Of a stretch of 64,000 nt of DNA, positions 49,786-59,588 are shown one piece after another. The translations under genes were made by a program, and so were the position numbers. The number at the start of each line of letters is the position of its first letter. Positions within the stretch are counted from its first letter, which is position 1. The stretch comes from Tritrichomonas musculus (Eukaryota; Parabasalia; Tritrichomonadida; Tritrichomonadidae): the NCBI GenBank assembly GCA_039105265.1, contig JAPFFF010000001.1:9362001-9426000 (forward strand), read 5' to 3'. Below the pieces are notes generated by a model that was not told the DNA's origin, did not search any database, and saw only the letters and a program-made list of their open reading frames with translations.

Positions 49786-51054
49786 CTATGGTGATGTATA
49801 AGTTGAAACATTGTTGATGATATATTCTTCAGTTTTCATATCATTGATTCCAAGGTAATCATCGTCATCGGCAGATCTATCGTAATTTTCAATGATTATT
49901 TTATCGTTTGTTTTGATTTCTTCGATGTATGAATTTGACAAAGGATCGTCGATGATTATTGTGAAAGGTTCTTCATTGTTACTAAATCCTTCAAGAGTTT
50001 GAATGAGATAATTGTAAATAGATAAATCTCCTATGTCAGCGTAACTTTTTGTGAATGGATTATTTTCTCTCAAATTCTTTTGGATTTCAACCAAAAGACC
50101 TTCAATTGTTGTGAATTTCCCTCCAAGAGTTCCAGATGTGAGTTCGAAATCAATTTCAGGGATTTTGATTTTTGCTGTTTCAGATTTTAATAATTCTCTC
50201 TTTAAATCTTCATTTGAATCACAGTACAAAGAGATTGATCTTGCCTTTGCTGATACTGTTCCGCAAACAATAACTTCTGCCTTATGATATCCGCAATGAT
50301 CACAGTTGAATGTCATGATAACAATTTCTTTGAAATGAGGAATGAAAAGTGTGCAAGATCTCATTGTTCCTTCTGTTTCGCAAGCTGCGCAAGTTGTTTG
50401 AAATCCCATGATTTGGTTGTCGTTGTTAGCAAAGATTGAATCGATTCTATCAAATGATTCATGTCCAATTTCATAATTTTCATGATTTCTTTTTTCATTC
50501 ATTTCAATTAACTCTTCATTCTCTTTTGTTCTTTCATAATATGCGATTTCAATTTTATCGTCATTTTCAGGTGAATTTGTACATTCAATGAAGCTGTTTC
50601 CAGAAGGATCATCAAGAATTAAATCGAATTCAACATTTCCTTTGATGCATTTGTCAAGTAGTTCTAAGAATTCTTGATTTTCAGAATCTTTCATTGCTGA
50701 ATAAGTTTTAAGTAAGAATTTTTCAATTGTTTGAAATGAATCAGCTTGTGTTGGACCTGGAATTTCTAGTTTTAATTGAGGAATTGAAACAGTGCAGGAA
50801 GAGCTTTTGATGATAAATCTTTGTAAATCTTTTAATGATGTGTTGCGATATGTAACGTGAATTCCATTTGGCTGAATCATTCCTGGAAATGAGATTGAAT
50901 CATTCGTGTAATTGCAATGTGGGCATTGGAAATGGGAGATTTTAATATTTCGAAAATTCTTGATATTTTTACATTCACAATTTGTTGTTCCTTGTTTCAT
51001 ACAATTCATGCACAATGTTCCATTTTCGTTTGAATTGTTTTGATGGTCAGTCAT
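49786..51054 (-). CDS. ZPR1: Zinc finger protein ZPR1
   Basis: A 422-residue protein from the ATG at 51054. It has the duplicated ZPR1 architecture. The first C4 zinc finger is CMNC...CPHC near the N terminus, followed by a beta-helical domain with the FQTIEKFLLKTY motif. The second C4 finger is CAAC...CDHC, followed by a matching domain with FTTIEGLLVEIQ. The hallmark phrases ISFPGMIQPNGIHVTY and VIVCGTVSAKARSI are diverged but recognisable. ZPR1 is a conserved eukaryotic chaperone-like factor that binds and helps fold eEF1A. The C terminus is acidic. Fingers and length agree with the family (about 400-460 residues). Confidence 0.88.
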   Translation of the reverse strand: MTDHQNNSNENGTLCMNCMKQGTTNCECKNIKNFRNIKISHFQCPHCNYTNDSISFPGMIQPNGIHVTYRNTSLKDLQRFIIKSSSCTVSIPQLKLEIPGPTQADSFQTIEKFLLKTYSAMKDSENQEFLELLDKCIKGNVEFDLILDDPSGNSFIECTNSPENDDKIEIAYYERTKENEELIEMNEKRNHENYEIGHESFDRIDSIFANNDNQIMGFQTTCAACETEGTMRSCTLFIPHFKEIVIMTFNCDHCGYHKAEVIVCGTVSAKARSISLYCDSNEDLKRELLKSETAKIKIPEIDFELTSGTLGGKFTTIEGLLVEIQKNLRENNPFTKSYADIGDLSIYNYLIQTLEGFSNNEEPFTIIIDDPLSNSYIEEIKTNDKIIIENYDRSADDDDYLGINDMKTEEYIINNVSTYTSP

Positions 51055-52010
51055 ACTTAAAAATGATATGATATTTAGTATTTTTTTTTTGTTTTTGGTA
51101 TAATTTAATAACAAAATTGAATGACACCAAAGTTCATTCAATTTTAAAAATTTTTATTTTTCCAATTTAAAAATTAAACATTTTCGTATGAAAAAGTTCA
51201 CAAGATTATGATCATAACCAAAATTTTTACTTCTCAAAATGCTTCTTCTGGCCATCTACCAAATTCGTTTTCACAATAAGTTCAATCAAATTCGTTATTT
51301 TGCAAATTTACAAAATGAAACAAAATTTTAATATCAAAATCCAAATCATTCAGATGTAACATCTTCAAAAGCTGTATTTGTATTTTTACTTTTCTTAGGG
51401 ATGGTTTACAAATAAGAAAAAAATTTTATAGATAAACTTTTTAATAAATTGTTGAAGCAAAATATCAACTTTTTGTATTAAATCGTTAAAATTTCGTAAA
51501 ATTTGGCAACAAAAAAGTTGATTTTTTGATAAAAATAACCAGCAGCAGTTTAATCTAAGGGTCACAAAATTCGCCTCTTTCATAAATAACACTTAGGTTA
51601 AACTGTGCTTGAACATGACCTTGATCTGAAGCAATTGAGAAATAATTACTTTATTCATACTTCGAATTACATATTAACCTTCAATAATAAATTTATGCTT
51701 AATTATGAATAGAAAAAAGAATTTGAAGTGTTTCCAAGGAAGATTGATTAATGAAGATTAATATAATGAAGAAATTGTCTTTTTAAATATAATTTAGTAT
51801 TCAAATTCAAAATATGCTTGTAATCTATATTTTGAATTGGATGAGAGCTGCTTTTTTATTTAAACAGTTACCAATAAGTATATTTAAACAAAGTTTTATG
51901 TAACTTTGTCTTTTATCTAAAACGATATCATAGAATATCGTATTAAAATTTGAATACTAAATTCTATAGAAGCAAAGAACTTTTTTAAATATAGAAATTT
52001 TGATTTATAA
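51055..52010. other. Intergenic region with a worn hAT-like MITE
   Basis: No gene is seen between the divergent ZPR1 and EEP-like genes. The only structured part is the element at 51396-51548. Confidence 0.5.
51396..51548. mobile_element. Diverged copy of the hAT-like MITE at 27178
   Basis: It starts TAGGGATGGTTTACAAATAA, comparable with CAGGGATGGTTATCGATAAG of the other copy. It shares the core AACTTTTTGTATTAAATCGT TAAAATTTC (one mismatch with the inner part of 27178-27366, read on the opposite strand). It ends in ATAACCAGCAG. Arms are heavily eroded, so this copy is older. Confidence 0.6.
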
Positions 52011-53042
52011 ATGCTTTTATTATTCCTTGGAATTTCTGTTATTGCTGACGATCGCCGACTTGATCCATTCCAATTTAACCTTTGCGTATGGGATCTTGAA
52101 GGACTTGACCCAAGATATACTCTTTTACTCCTTAAAGACGAAGATACACGTGAAAAAGAAGAAAATGCCATTGCTGAAATAATGTACAGTAGTTTATCCA
52201 CATGCGATATGTTTGTTCTTCCTGGATTGCGTAATCATACTACCGCAAAAAATCTAGTCCGTCATATGGACGATCATTTCTTCACTGATTTTGTACCTTA
52301 TCCACTTTCAGGGCGATATGACTCAACTATTCTATCAAGAATTGATCTTGATAATACATCAGATATTCGTCCTGACTTAATTGATTTTCCAATTGAAAAT
52401 TCAAAATGCAACTATACTGGAACAGGAAAAGCTAGTACTAATATGTCTTTTTATGGTACTCTTCATTTTCATGAGCCAGTTCCTTTAACTCATGTTTTCT
52501 CAGTTAGATTAAAGTCTAATCATACCCCATATGATTGCGCATACCGAGAGGCACAAGCCAAAAATCTTTGCCGTATCATAAGTGGATTTCCTAAAGAAGA
52601 ACATATTTATATAGCAGGTAGCTTTGAAGCTAATCCCGATGATCCATATCATTCCGTCTTAGAAGAATGTGGGCTTATTGACACATGGAAACTTGCTAAA
52701 AAGGGAAGCTACACTCGAAAGGATCCCGACAATGGAACAGTTTATCAGTATGATACAATTTGGGTGAACGATGCCGTCCAACAAAGCAAATATTTGGATA
52801 TATTGTCCGTTGTTTCTGATGAAAATAGTAAATTAATCAAAGATTTAAAAATATCTACAAGTTTAAAAACAATCCCATTTACTCTTTACACGCGCCAACC
52901 TTTAACGAAAAAGTGGAGAAAATTTGAAATTGCTTTCTCCTCAACAATTGTCCCCGTATCGATTGGATTCTTTGTTTGGCTCCTAATTTTTTCTACTGAT
53001 AAAAAAGATCTTAAAGATAACTATAATACAATGTCAGGTTAA
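52011..53042 (+). CDS. Membrane-anchored EEP-fold protein, probably catalytically dead
   Basis: A 343-residue protein with a short signal peptide (1-13), a domain of about 280 residues and one C-terminal membrane span (about 308-327, VPVSIGFFVWLLIFS) with a short cytosolic tail. The domain follows the endonuclease/exonuclease/phosphatase layout. FNLCVWDLEG stands where the metal Asn motif (xWN) is expected, CDMFVLPGL where DxxxLQE is expected, and YIAGSFEANPDD where GDFN is expected. YDTIWVND matches the final DxIW motif. Key Asn, Glu, Asp and His positions are therefore substituted. It may be a secretory-pathway or cell-surface pseudoenzyme derived from a sphingomyelinase- or DNase I-like ancestor. 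Possible N-glycosylation sites (NHT, NTS, NMS) support a luminal domain. Confidence 0.65.
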   Translation: MLLLFLGISVIADDRRLDPFQFNLCVWDLEGLDPRYTLLLLKDEDTREKEENAIAEIMYSSLSTCDMFVLPGLRNHTTAKNLVRHMDDHFFTDFVPYPLSGRYDSTILSRIDLDNTSDIRPDLIDFPIENSKCNYTGTGKASTNMSFYGTLHFHEPVPLTHVFSVRLKSNHTPYDCAYREAQAKNLCRIISGFPKEEHIYIAGSFEANPDDPYHSVLEECGLIDTWKLAKKGSYTRKDPDNGTVYQYDTIWVNDAVQQSKYLDILSVVSDENSKLIKDLKISTSLKTIPFTLYTRQPLTKKWRKFEIAFSSTIVPVSIGFFVWLLIFSTDKKDLKDNYNTMSG

Positions 53043-53283
53043 GATTCAAGAAAAATTGTTTTAATGACTTTTTTTATCGTATTAATTATTAGCATTTCTG
53101 TTTCAATAAAACTTTTCATACGTAGGATATGATAAAGAAAATATTGTTCATATTTAGCACAAATTTTTGCTCTCGGCATAGTGAATTTCTTTTTAAATCT
53201 TATAAATAGCAAAAAGATATGAATTATTTCATTAGAATATTTATTAAAAAAAGAAAAAAAAAAGCCAAATGATAAAAAATCAA

Positions 53284-53982
53284 TTAGAATAAGAAAACCC
53301 ATATAATCAATACTATAACTATAATAGTAAGAACAACGCAACCAATCCACATCCAATTCCTTGGTTGATCTAAAAGTTCTTTTGTTTTTTCAACTAATAC
53401 TTCCAACGTATTCTGGGTTCGATCCATATGATCTTCAATATCATTTCTTCGTATTTCATCTTCATGAAGCTCATTAGAAATTTGAAAAGCATTTTGTTTC
53501 ACTTGCTCAGTTATACCTAAAGCAACATCTAGTTCTTGATCTCCTTCCTGCATCATTTGTTGCTGATGGCCAATTTCGTCGTCAATAAATCTTTGATTGC
53601 GATCTTCGCCTATTCTTCTTAATTGTTCTTTTCTATCCGATGCATAACTTGGTGATGATTTGTTAACAGTCGTACTAGTACTTAAAATATTATTGACGTT
53701 ATTTATTCTTTGTCTGATTGTGTTGGCAAAGTTCTGTCTTGAATTAAGTTCTTCTTGAGAAATATTGAATCTGCTGGGATCTTCTGCAACAGCTCTGTTA
53801 ACATCCATGATAGTTTGAAGCTTCTTTTCTGCATCATTAATTTGATTTTGAATTTGAGCTTCCATAAACTCTGAAACTGAGGCACCACCTTGACGAAGAG
53901 TTTTTATTTGATTAGCTCCTTCTTCGATTTGGGTAACAAGATTAGAAATTTGGCTTTTAATTGATGGATATGGATCAATCAT
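53284..53982 (-). CDS. Qc-type SNARE (syntaxin 6/8-like), tail-anchored
   Basis: A 232-residue protein. The N-terminal half is helical, as in the three-helix Habc-like domain of syntaxin 6. A SNARE motif spans about 140-203 (QQQMMQEGDQELDVALGITE...ISNELHEDE...DIEDHMDRTQNTLEVL), and a C-terminal membrane anchor is at about 211-231. Alignment by eye with syntaxin 6 (GGELEEQAVML) and SNAP-25 (NEIDTQNRQI) places Asp175 at the ionic zero layer, where Qc SNAREs have Gln. It should act in Golgi-endosome membrane fusion. Its stop is about 240 bp from the convergent EEP-like gene. The ATG at 53982 gives a compact soluble N terminus. Confidence 0.85.
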   Translation of the reverse strand: MIDPYPSIKSQISNLVTQIEEGANQIKTLRQGGASVSEFMEAQIQNQINDAEKKLQTIMDVNRAVAEDPSRFNISQEELNSRQNFANTIRQRINNVNNILSTSTTVNKSSPSYASDRKEQLRRIGEDRNQRFIDDEIGHQQQMMQEGDQELDVALGITEQVKQNAFQISNELHEDEIRRNDIEDHMDRTQNTLEVLVEKTKELLDQPRNWMWIGCVVLTIIVIVLIIWVFLF

Positions 53983-55052
53983 AAAGTTTTAAATTAATAA
54001 ATAAAGTATTCAAAATTTTACATAATAATCGTCATCTAAAAGTTTTGTCAAATGAACTTATTCCAAAAATAATTTTAATTTATTTTCAAATTTAATGTAC
54101 ATTAAGAATTGCTATTAAATTATAGTGAATATAATTGTGTATGCTTGATAGATTTTCTGGTTTGTTATAAATCCCATTTCATTTTCATCATTCATCGATC
54201 TGGCGTTTATAAGTTAGTCAATTACAGCATAACAAGTATTCATTATTTGTATTTACTTTTTTCTTTCGAATTCAATAGCTTACTTCTAATTGTTAAGTTA
54301 TGATTTAAAAAACTATGATATTGAATGTAATTTGATTTTTAATTGAGGAAAAACAAAAAATATTTTAAAGTTTAACAAGAATTATTATAATAAAATGTTA
54401 TTATAATATATCCATATACCCTATGGGGTCATAGGCTGTAACACTAATACATATGTAATAATAGATATCAATAATTTATAATAAAAGTAGAGCAAGTATT
54501 CTTGCCATAACTACAAAGGAGGCAAAGAAATTAAAAAAAAAAAAAAAAAAAATTATAAAAAATTAACAGAAGTGTTCGAAATTTTTTTTGTTCTAGTTTT
54601 CAGGATATAATTGATACCAGACAATATTTATATGTTTAACAAGTTGTTGGTCAAATATTGAGCATATTCCTCTGTTCAATTTCGAGAAACAATGAAATCA
54701 AATCTGATCAATAATTGTAGTTTTTTAAAGATTGATTAAATTAATAAATGTTTTCATTTATAATATTGTTTATTAACTATGATTATATATTTTTATTAAA
54801 ATAAAATTCGAGTATAAACTAGATATTTTAATTTTTTTAAAAAATTTCAAAAGGCAAACGTTTTTAAAAAGATTGAGATTGCCCAGGTTTGAAAGACCCT
54901 ATTTAAGCTTGTAAAATATACCCAAATGTAAAAAAAAGACCTGGTCTTGGTGATTCTTTCTGGTCTTTTGGCGATTTTAATAAATCTTTTAAAAAGTTAT
55001 TTCTTATGAATTATTAAATAAAATGATTAAATGATATTTGATGAAATAACCG
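53983..55052. other. Gene-free AT-rich stretch
   Basis: I see no gene. A run of about 20 A residues lies near 54531-54551. A patch at 54935-54975 (GACCTGGTCTTGGTGATTC, then TGGTCTTTTGGCGAT) echoes the GGTGAT and TTTTGG motifs near 57840-57930. Confidence 0.45.
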
Positions 55053-56644
55053 TAAATGAACTAATTTTCGTGTAAACGTATAGTTTATTTTATTATCATC
55101 CTCTCAAATATTTTATTGTTATTATATTGAAAACTGAATTGAATGGAAATTATATTTTGTTCATTATTGAATTATAATTAAGATTTATTAATTAAAAGAT
55201 TATAAAATAAGATTTTAATTTAATTTAACATACTTTTAGATACTAATATGATCTCAATTTCCTCTTTCACAAAAAGATATCAAAGTTAAAATCATATCTA
55301 TGCATTTAGATTCTTCAAAACAGTAGAAATAAGATTTTTTAAATATAGTAACATGCTAAATGAGCTTTTATTATGTACCAATTATAAGATTTGAATATAT
55401 AAAAAAAAACATTCTTTTATTTATTTAATAAAAGGCTTATTTATATAATATAGTATGGCTAAAACATGACTGATATTTAATTTAAAAACAACTACTATAA
55501 ATATATAAATGTTTGATTAAGAAATTATTAAAATTTTGATAAGTCTATAAAGTTGTGATGATTAAACCTTCATAATATTCAAAAGTTAAAAAGTATAACT
55601 TAAAAAATAGTTTCATTTTCCCTAATAATATAAAAATTGTGAGGGAAAATAATGCAGCAATATATTCAATACTTGTTGCATTAGATGCTGATCGTTTTGT
55701 CACGATGTGAAAAGTCAGCTTCTTTCATTAATCTTCTGAATTCTTTGTGTGTGAGAAAGTTTTCTAAAAATAAGATTTTGATATATCATAAAAAATTTTC
55801 TTTATTATATTTAATTTTTGCTCAATTGCAATTCTATATTTTTATTAAAGAAATTGGTTCGATTGGATATATATACGTTTTTTTTTAATTCTTATTATTT
55901 TTTGACAAAACAACCTAAATAAAGTTTAAATTTGTGTTACTAAAGAACTAAATCAGTGCCATGTTTTATGCTGTAATAGATATTTTAGTATCAGTCATTT
56001 TATTTAATTATTTAATTATATACTTTTTAATATATTTGCTCGAGGTCATTTTTCATTTTCCATAGTTAGCAGTCAGACTAGTTAAACACAAAAGTAAATT
56101 TAAATATTATTTTTTTATTCTCCATTATATAATTACCGTTATCATTTAAAATGTTACACGCATAAGAAAAACATATTTTAAATATTACAAGCTTGATAAA
56201 AATATATTTCTTATATTTGTGAAGTTTGGTGAAGCTTTAGAAGAAGATTGATACATATAATTTAATGAATGCTTTGGATAATTTGAAGAATGTCGTTGAT
56301 AATTTGAAGATTGGGGTGGATAATTTAATATTAGTGTTGGAAAGATGAAGAATCGTACTGGTTAATTAAAAATTATTGTAGATCAGTTGAAGATTGATTC
56401 CGATAAATTAAAGATTAGCGTGGATAATCAGAAGATTTTTGTGGGGGAGTTGAATATCGTTGTAGATAATTCGAAAATTATTGAAGTTTAGTTGAGGATC
56501 GATGTGAAGGATTAGCATATATTTTTTTATTTATGTATTGAAAAAATAATATATTTTTTAAAAGAAATTCTATGAGTATATGAAAAAAGTATTTTAACAC
56601 CCTTTCAAAATGATCTATACGTTTACACCAAAATTAGTTCATTA
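55053..56644. mobile_element. TIR element, about 1.6 kb, non-autonomous
   Basis: The left end TAAATGAACTAATTTTCGTG + TAAACGTATAG (55053-55083) is repeated inverted at 56615-56644 with few mismatches, giving TIRs of about 30 bp. The interior has no transposase; a minisatellite lies near the right end. Superfamily unknown. Confidence 0.75.
56235..56515 (+). repeat. Degenerate minisatellite, unit near 30 bp
   Basis: About nine imperfect copies of a unit like GTGGATAATTTGAAGATT(G), for example at 56285, 56312, 56380 and 56420. Unlike its surroundings the plus strand here is G-rich and C-poor. It is internal to the 55053-56644 element. Confidence 0.7.
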
Positions 56645-56816
56645 AAGGTTACTATTAATATTTCAATGCATTATTTCAATGCATTATTTATTATTCGGCT
56701 ATATATATTCATAAAAATATAAATACTATTAATATTTTAAATACATTTTATATCGGTATATATTTAAAATATAAATGAAAAAAAATTATTTTCAATTGAA
56801 AAAATGCTTTTATTTA

Positions 56817-57747
56817 CAGCTCGGAATTATTACTGTTGCGTTATTTTACAGTAATAAGCAAATAATCGAGCAATTTGAAAATTTTCAAAAATTTTTAAAA
56901 ATTTAAAATTTTAATATTTTTTTCAATTGTGTTCTTTAGTTGAAAATCGTATCATTCTCTTAATTATAATAAAAAAAACTTGGATTTATTCATTTATAAT
57001 TTTTCTATTCTCAAAAAGTTTCATTTAATTATCATTCATTTTTATACAAATATAAACGATCTGAAGGTCAAATATATTTGACTTTAAAAAGGCCAAAAAG
57101 TTCATATTACTGCGGTTAGCGGTTTACAGTAATAAGGTATTCAATTCAATTTTACCATAAATAGGTGAAAAAACCGCCCTTATTACTGCAGTTAGCGGTT
57201 TACAGTAATAAGAATTCAATTATTATTGACCTATTTTTTGCCTTAAAAGAGGTTATTGATTAATATCATGGTGAATATAATATTCAATATAATATTAAAT
57301 TTTTTTATTTATGACTTTCTAATATTTTTTAAATGTTCACATTATCATTAAATTAATTCATACTTTTTTACTGATTTAAAGCAAATTGAAAATTTGTATA
57401 TTAAGTTTCTAAGAATTAAATAGAATCGAAAAATAATTATACAGAAAAAATTAATTAATTTTGAATTGTAATCTGAAATTTTCTATTTAGATTTTTATTT
57501 TTTGAATATTTTATTTATATTATTTTAATTATTTTGAATACTTTATTTATTATATTTTATTAATTTTGAATGCTTTTGTTAGCATTTTAAATTAGTTGTT
57601 ATATTTTCTCAAAACTTAAAAGAAAGCAAAATTTTTCAAAATTTTTATCATCAAAAATTTTTAATTTGACAATTTTAAGCAAAATCCCAAATCGCAGTCA
57701 TAAGAAGACAAAAAATTGAATGGGCCTGCAGTAGTAATTCCGAGCTG
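56817..57747. mobile_element. TA-flanked TIR element, 931 bp
   Basis: Inverted ends CAGCTCGGAATTA(T/C)TACTG are bounded by TA on both sides (56815-56816 and 57748-57749), as in Tc1/mariner-type insertion. Two internal hairpin-like boxes, ATTACTGC(G/A)GTTAGCGG then TTTACAGTAATAA (about 57106-57136 and 57180-57211), repeat terminal motifs. No transposase, so non-autonomous. Confidence 0.8.
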
Positions 57748-58320
57748 TAACTTTTATTGATTTTATTATATATTTATATCTTATTTTTTTTTTTATTTTA
57801 TATATGATATTTTGAAAGCTTTACAAATCACCATCGCCAAAAAAACCGTTTTGGTGATCTCCAAAATATATGTAAACTTTTCAAAATTGAATGCTGTCGC
57901 CAAAAGCCCAAGACCTGGGCTTTTGGTGAAATCGGTTATTTGGCTTTTCATCGTCAATATAAATGAGCTTTTTATTATTATTTTATATGATATATTATAC
58001 AAATCATACAATTATTTTGTAATATTCAAAAAATAACATTTTTTTACTGAGAAAATATTATCGATTAATAATATGACTTTTGATAAAACTCATTTAATTC
58101 CTCTTTCAAATAATTCAATGGTTTATAACAATAATAAATATTAATAAAATTTATTTGACAATAATATGGTTACATTTGGTGATTTTTAAAACCCAAAAAA
58201 CGTTTATTTCACCAAATTTACAAGCTTACCCTATTTTTAATCTTCATCATATTGTATTCTATTATATTTAATTAATTGTTTTTTTGTAATTTGCTTCTGA
58301 TAAAGAAAAAAAAAGAATTA
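57748..58320. other. Spacer with a perfect hairpin
   Basis: At 57900-57926 CCAAAAGCCCA and TGGGCTTTTGG form an 11-bp stem around a 5-base loop. GGTGAT / ATCACC motifs recur around 57828-57860. No gene is seen; frames here on both strands are reflections of the palindromes. Confidence 0.5.
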
Positions 58321-59528
58321 TTAAAAATTTTAGAGGTATTCATGAAGAGATCTAGCCTAGAAATTAGATAGATAATAAAATATTATTTTAAATATTTTAT
58401 ATTTATGCTATAATAGAAAGTATATAATGTTTTATACGTTTGATTTCGAGATATTAATATAAATAATATTTCTATGACTAAATGGCTATGGAGAACTTTT
58501 GTTAGAGAAATTAAATTCTCAATTTTGAATATCATTAACAAAAGTTGTTTCTTTTGAAAGAAAATATTTCAATGAAAATGGAGTAATATTTCAAATGATT
58601 ATTTTAAAATTGAAATAATTTAATTTTTTGTTGCTGCTGATTTATTTATATAATATTTTAATATATTTTATTTATATTATCATATTTATTTTTTATGTAA
58701 TGTTTATATTATATTAATATATATATAATATGGTTTATTTTATTGAATATTAAGATAAATTCATAATTATAATTTGAATAAAGATTTATTATTGAAATGG
58801 CGATCATTTTTTTGAATACATGATATGTTTATATATTGAATGAAATAAAATAAATATTGAATTAATATATTTTAAATTAATCAATTAAAATATCTTGATT
58901 AATCATTTTATTTTTACAATAAAAAATAAAATACAATAATATTCAAAATACTATAAATATGTTTAGTGATATATATACTTGAATACTTTCTTATTTCTTG
59001 AAATACATATTTTTAAACTCTTTTTATGACATTTTACACCATTAAAATAAGCCATTAAAATCAAAACCATTTTTTCTCAAAATTAAGCGTATAAATATCT
59101 TAAGCACCAACATATACATTAATACATATAATAAAATATCATATGGAAAAGTATTATATAAAATTCTAGGCTGAAAAAAAAGATATGATAAGTTTATATA
59201 AGAAAAAAATTTTAATTTCTTTTTATTTCTGTATATAAATCTAATTTAATTTGAAAAATCTAATAATTTAATTAATCTTATGTGTATCAATGTAAATATA
59301 TTTGGAATTTTCAAAAATCATAAAGATTGAATGAAATATTAAAGATATATCAGATTAAAATTTTTATAAAATAAACAGTGTAAGACATTCTTAAAATGAT
59401 TATATCGAGCAGCCAATTAAAAATTATTGATTTGAATGCATATAACTTAATATTGATGGAAATAATGAGATTAGAAAAATTCAAAAAGACGTTAAGTCAC
59501 TTAACATGAATACCTCTAAAATTTTTAA
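58321..59528. mobile_element. TIR element with perfect 24-bp ends, about 1.2 kb
   Basis: The left end (58321-58344, TTAAAAATTTTAGAGG then TATTCATG) is matched without mismatch by the inverted right end (59505-59528). No open frame of note lies inside, so it is non-autonomous. Perfect long TIRs suggest recent activity. Its right end is 60 bp before the ATG of the tandem-kinase gene. Confidence 0.8.
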
Positions 59529-59588
59529 ATAAAAAATTAACGTCTTGCCTCAATTATTTCAAAGTATCACTAAATTAACTCTTTCAAA

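Noticed and set aside
57793-58036. Overlapping 70-codon frames on both strands
   Set aside because: They mirror each other through the local palindromes and have no protein-like features.
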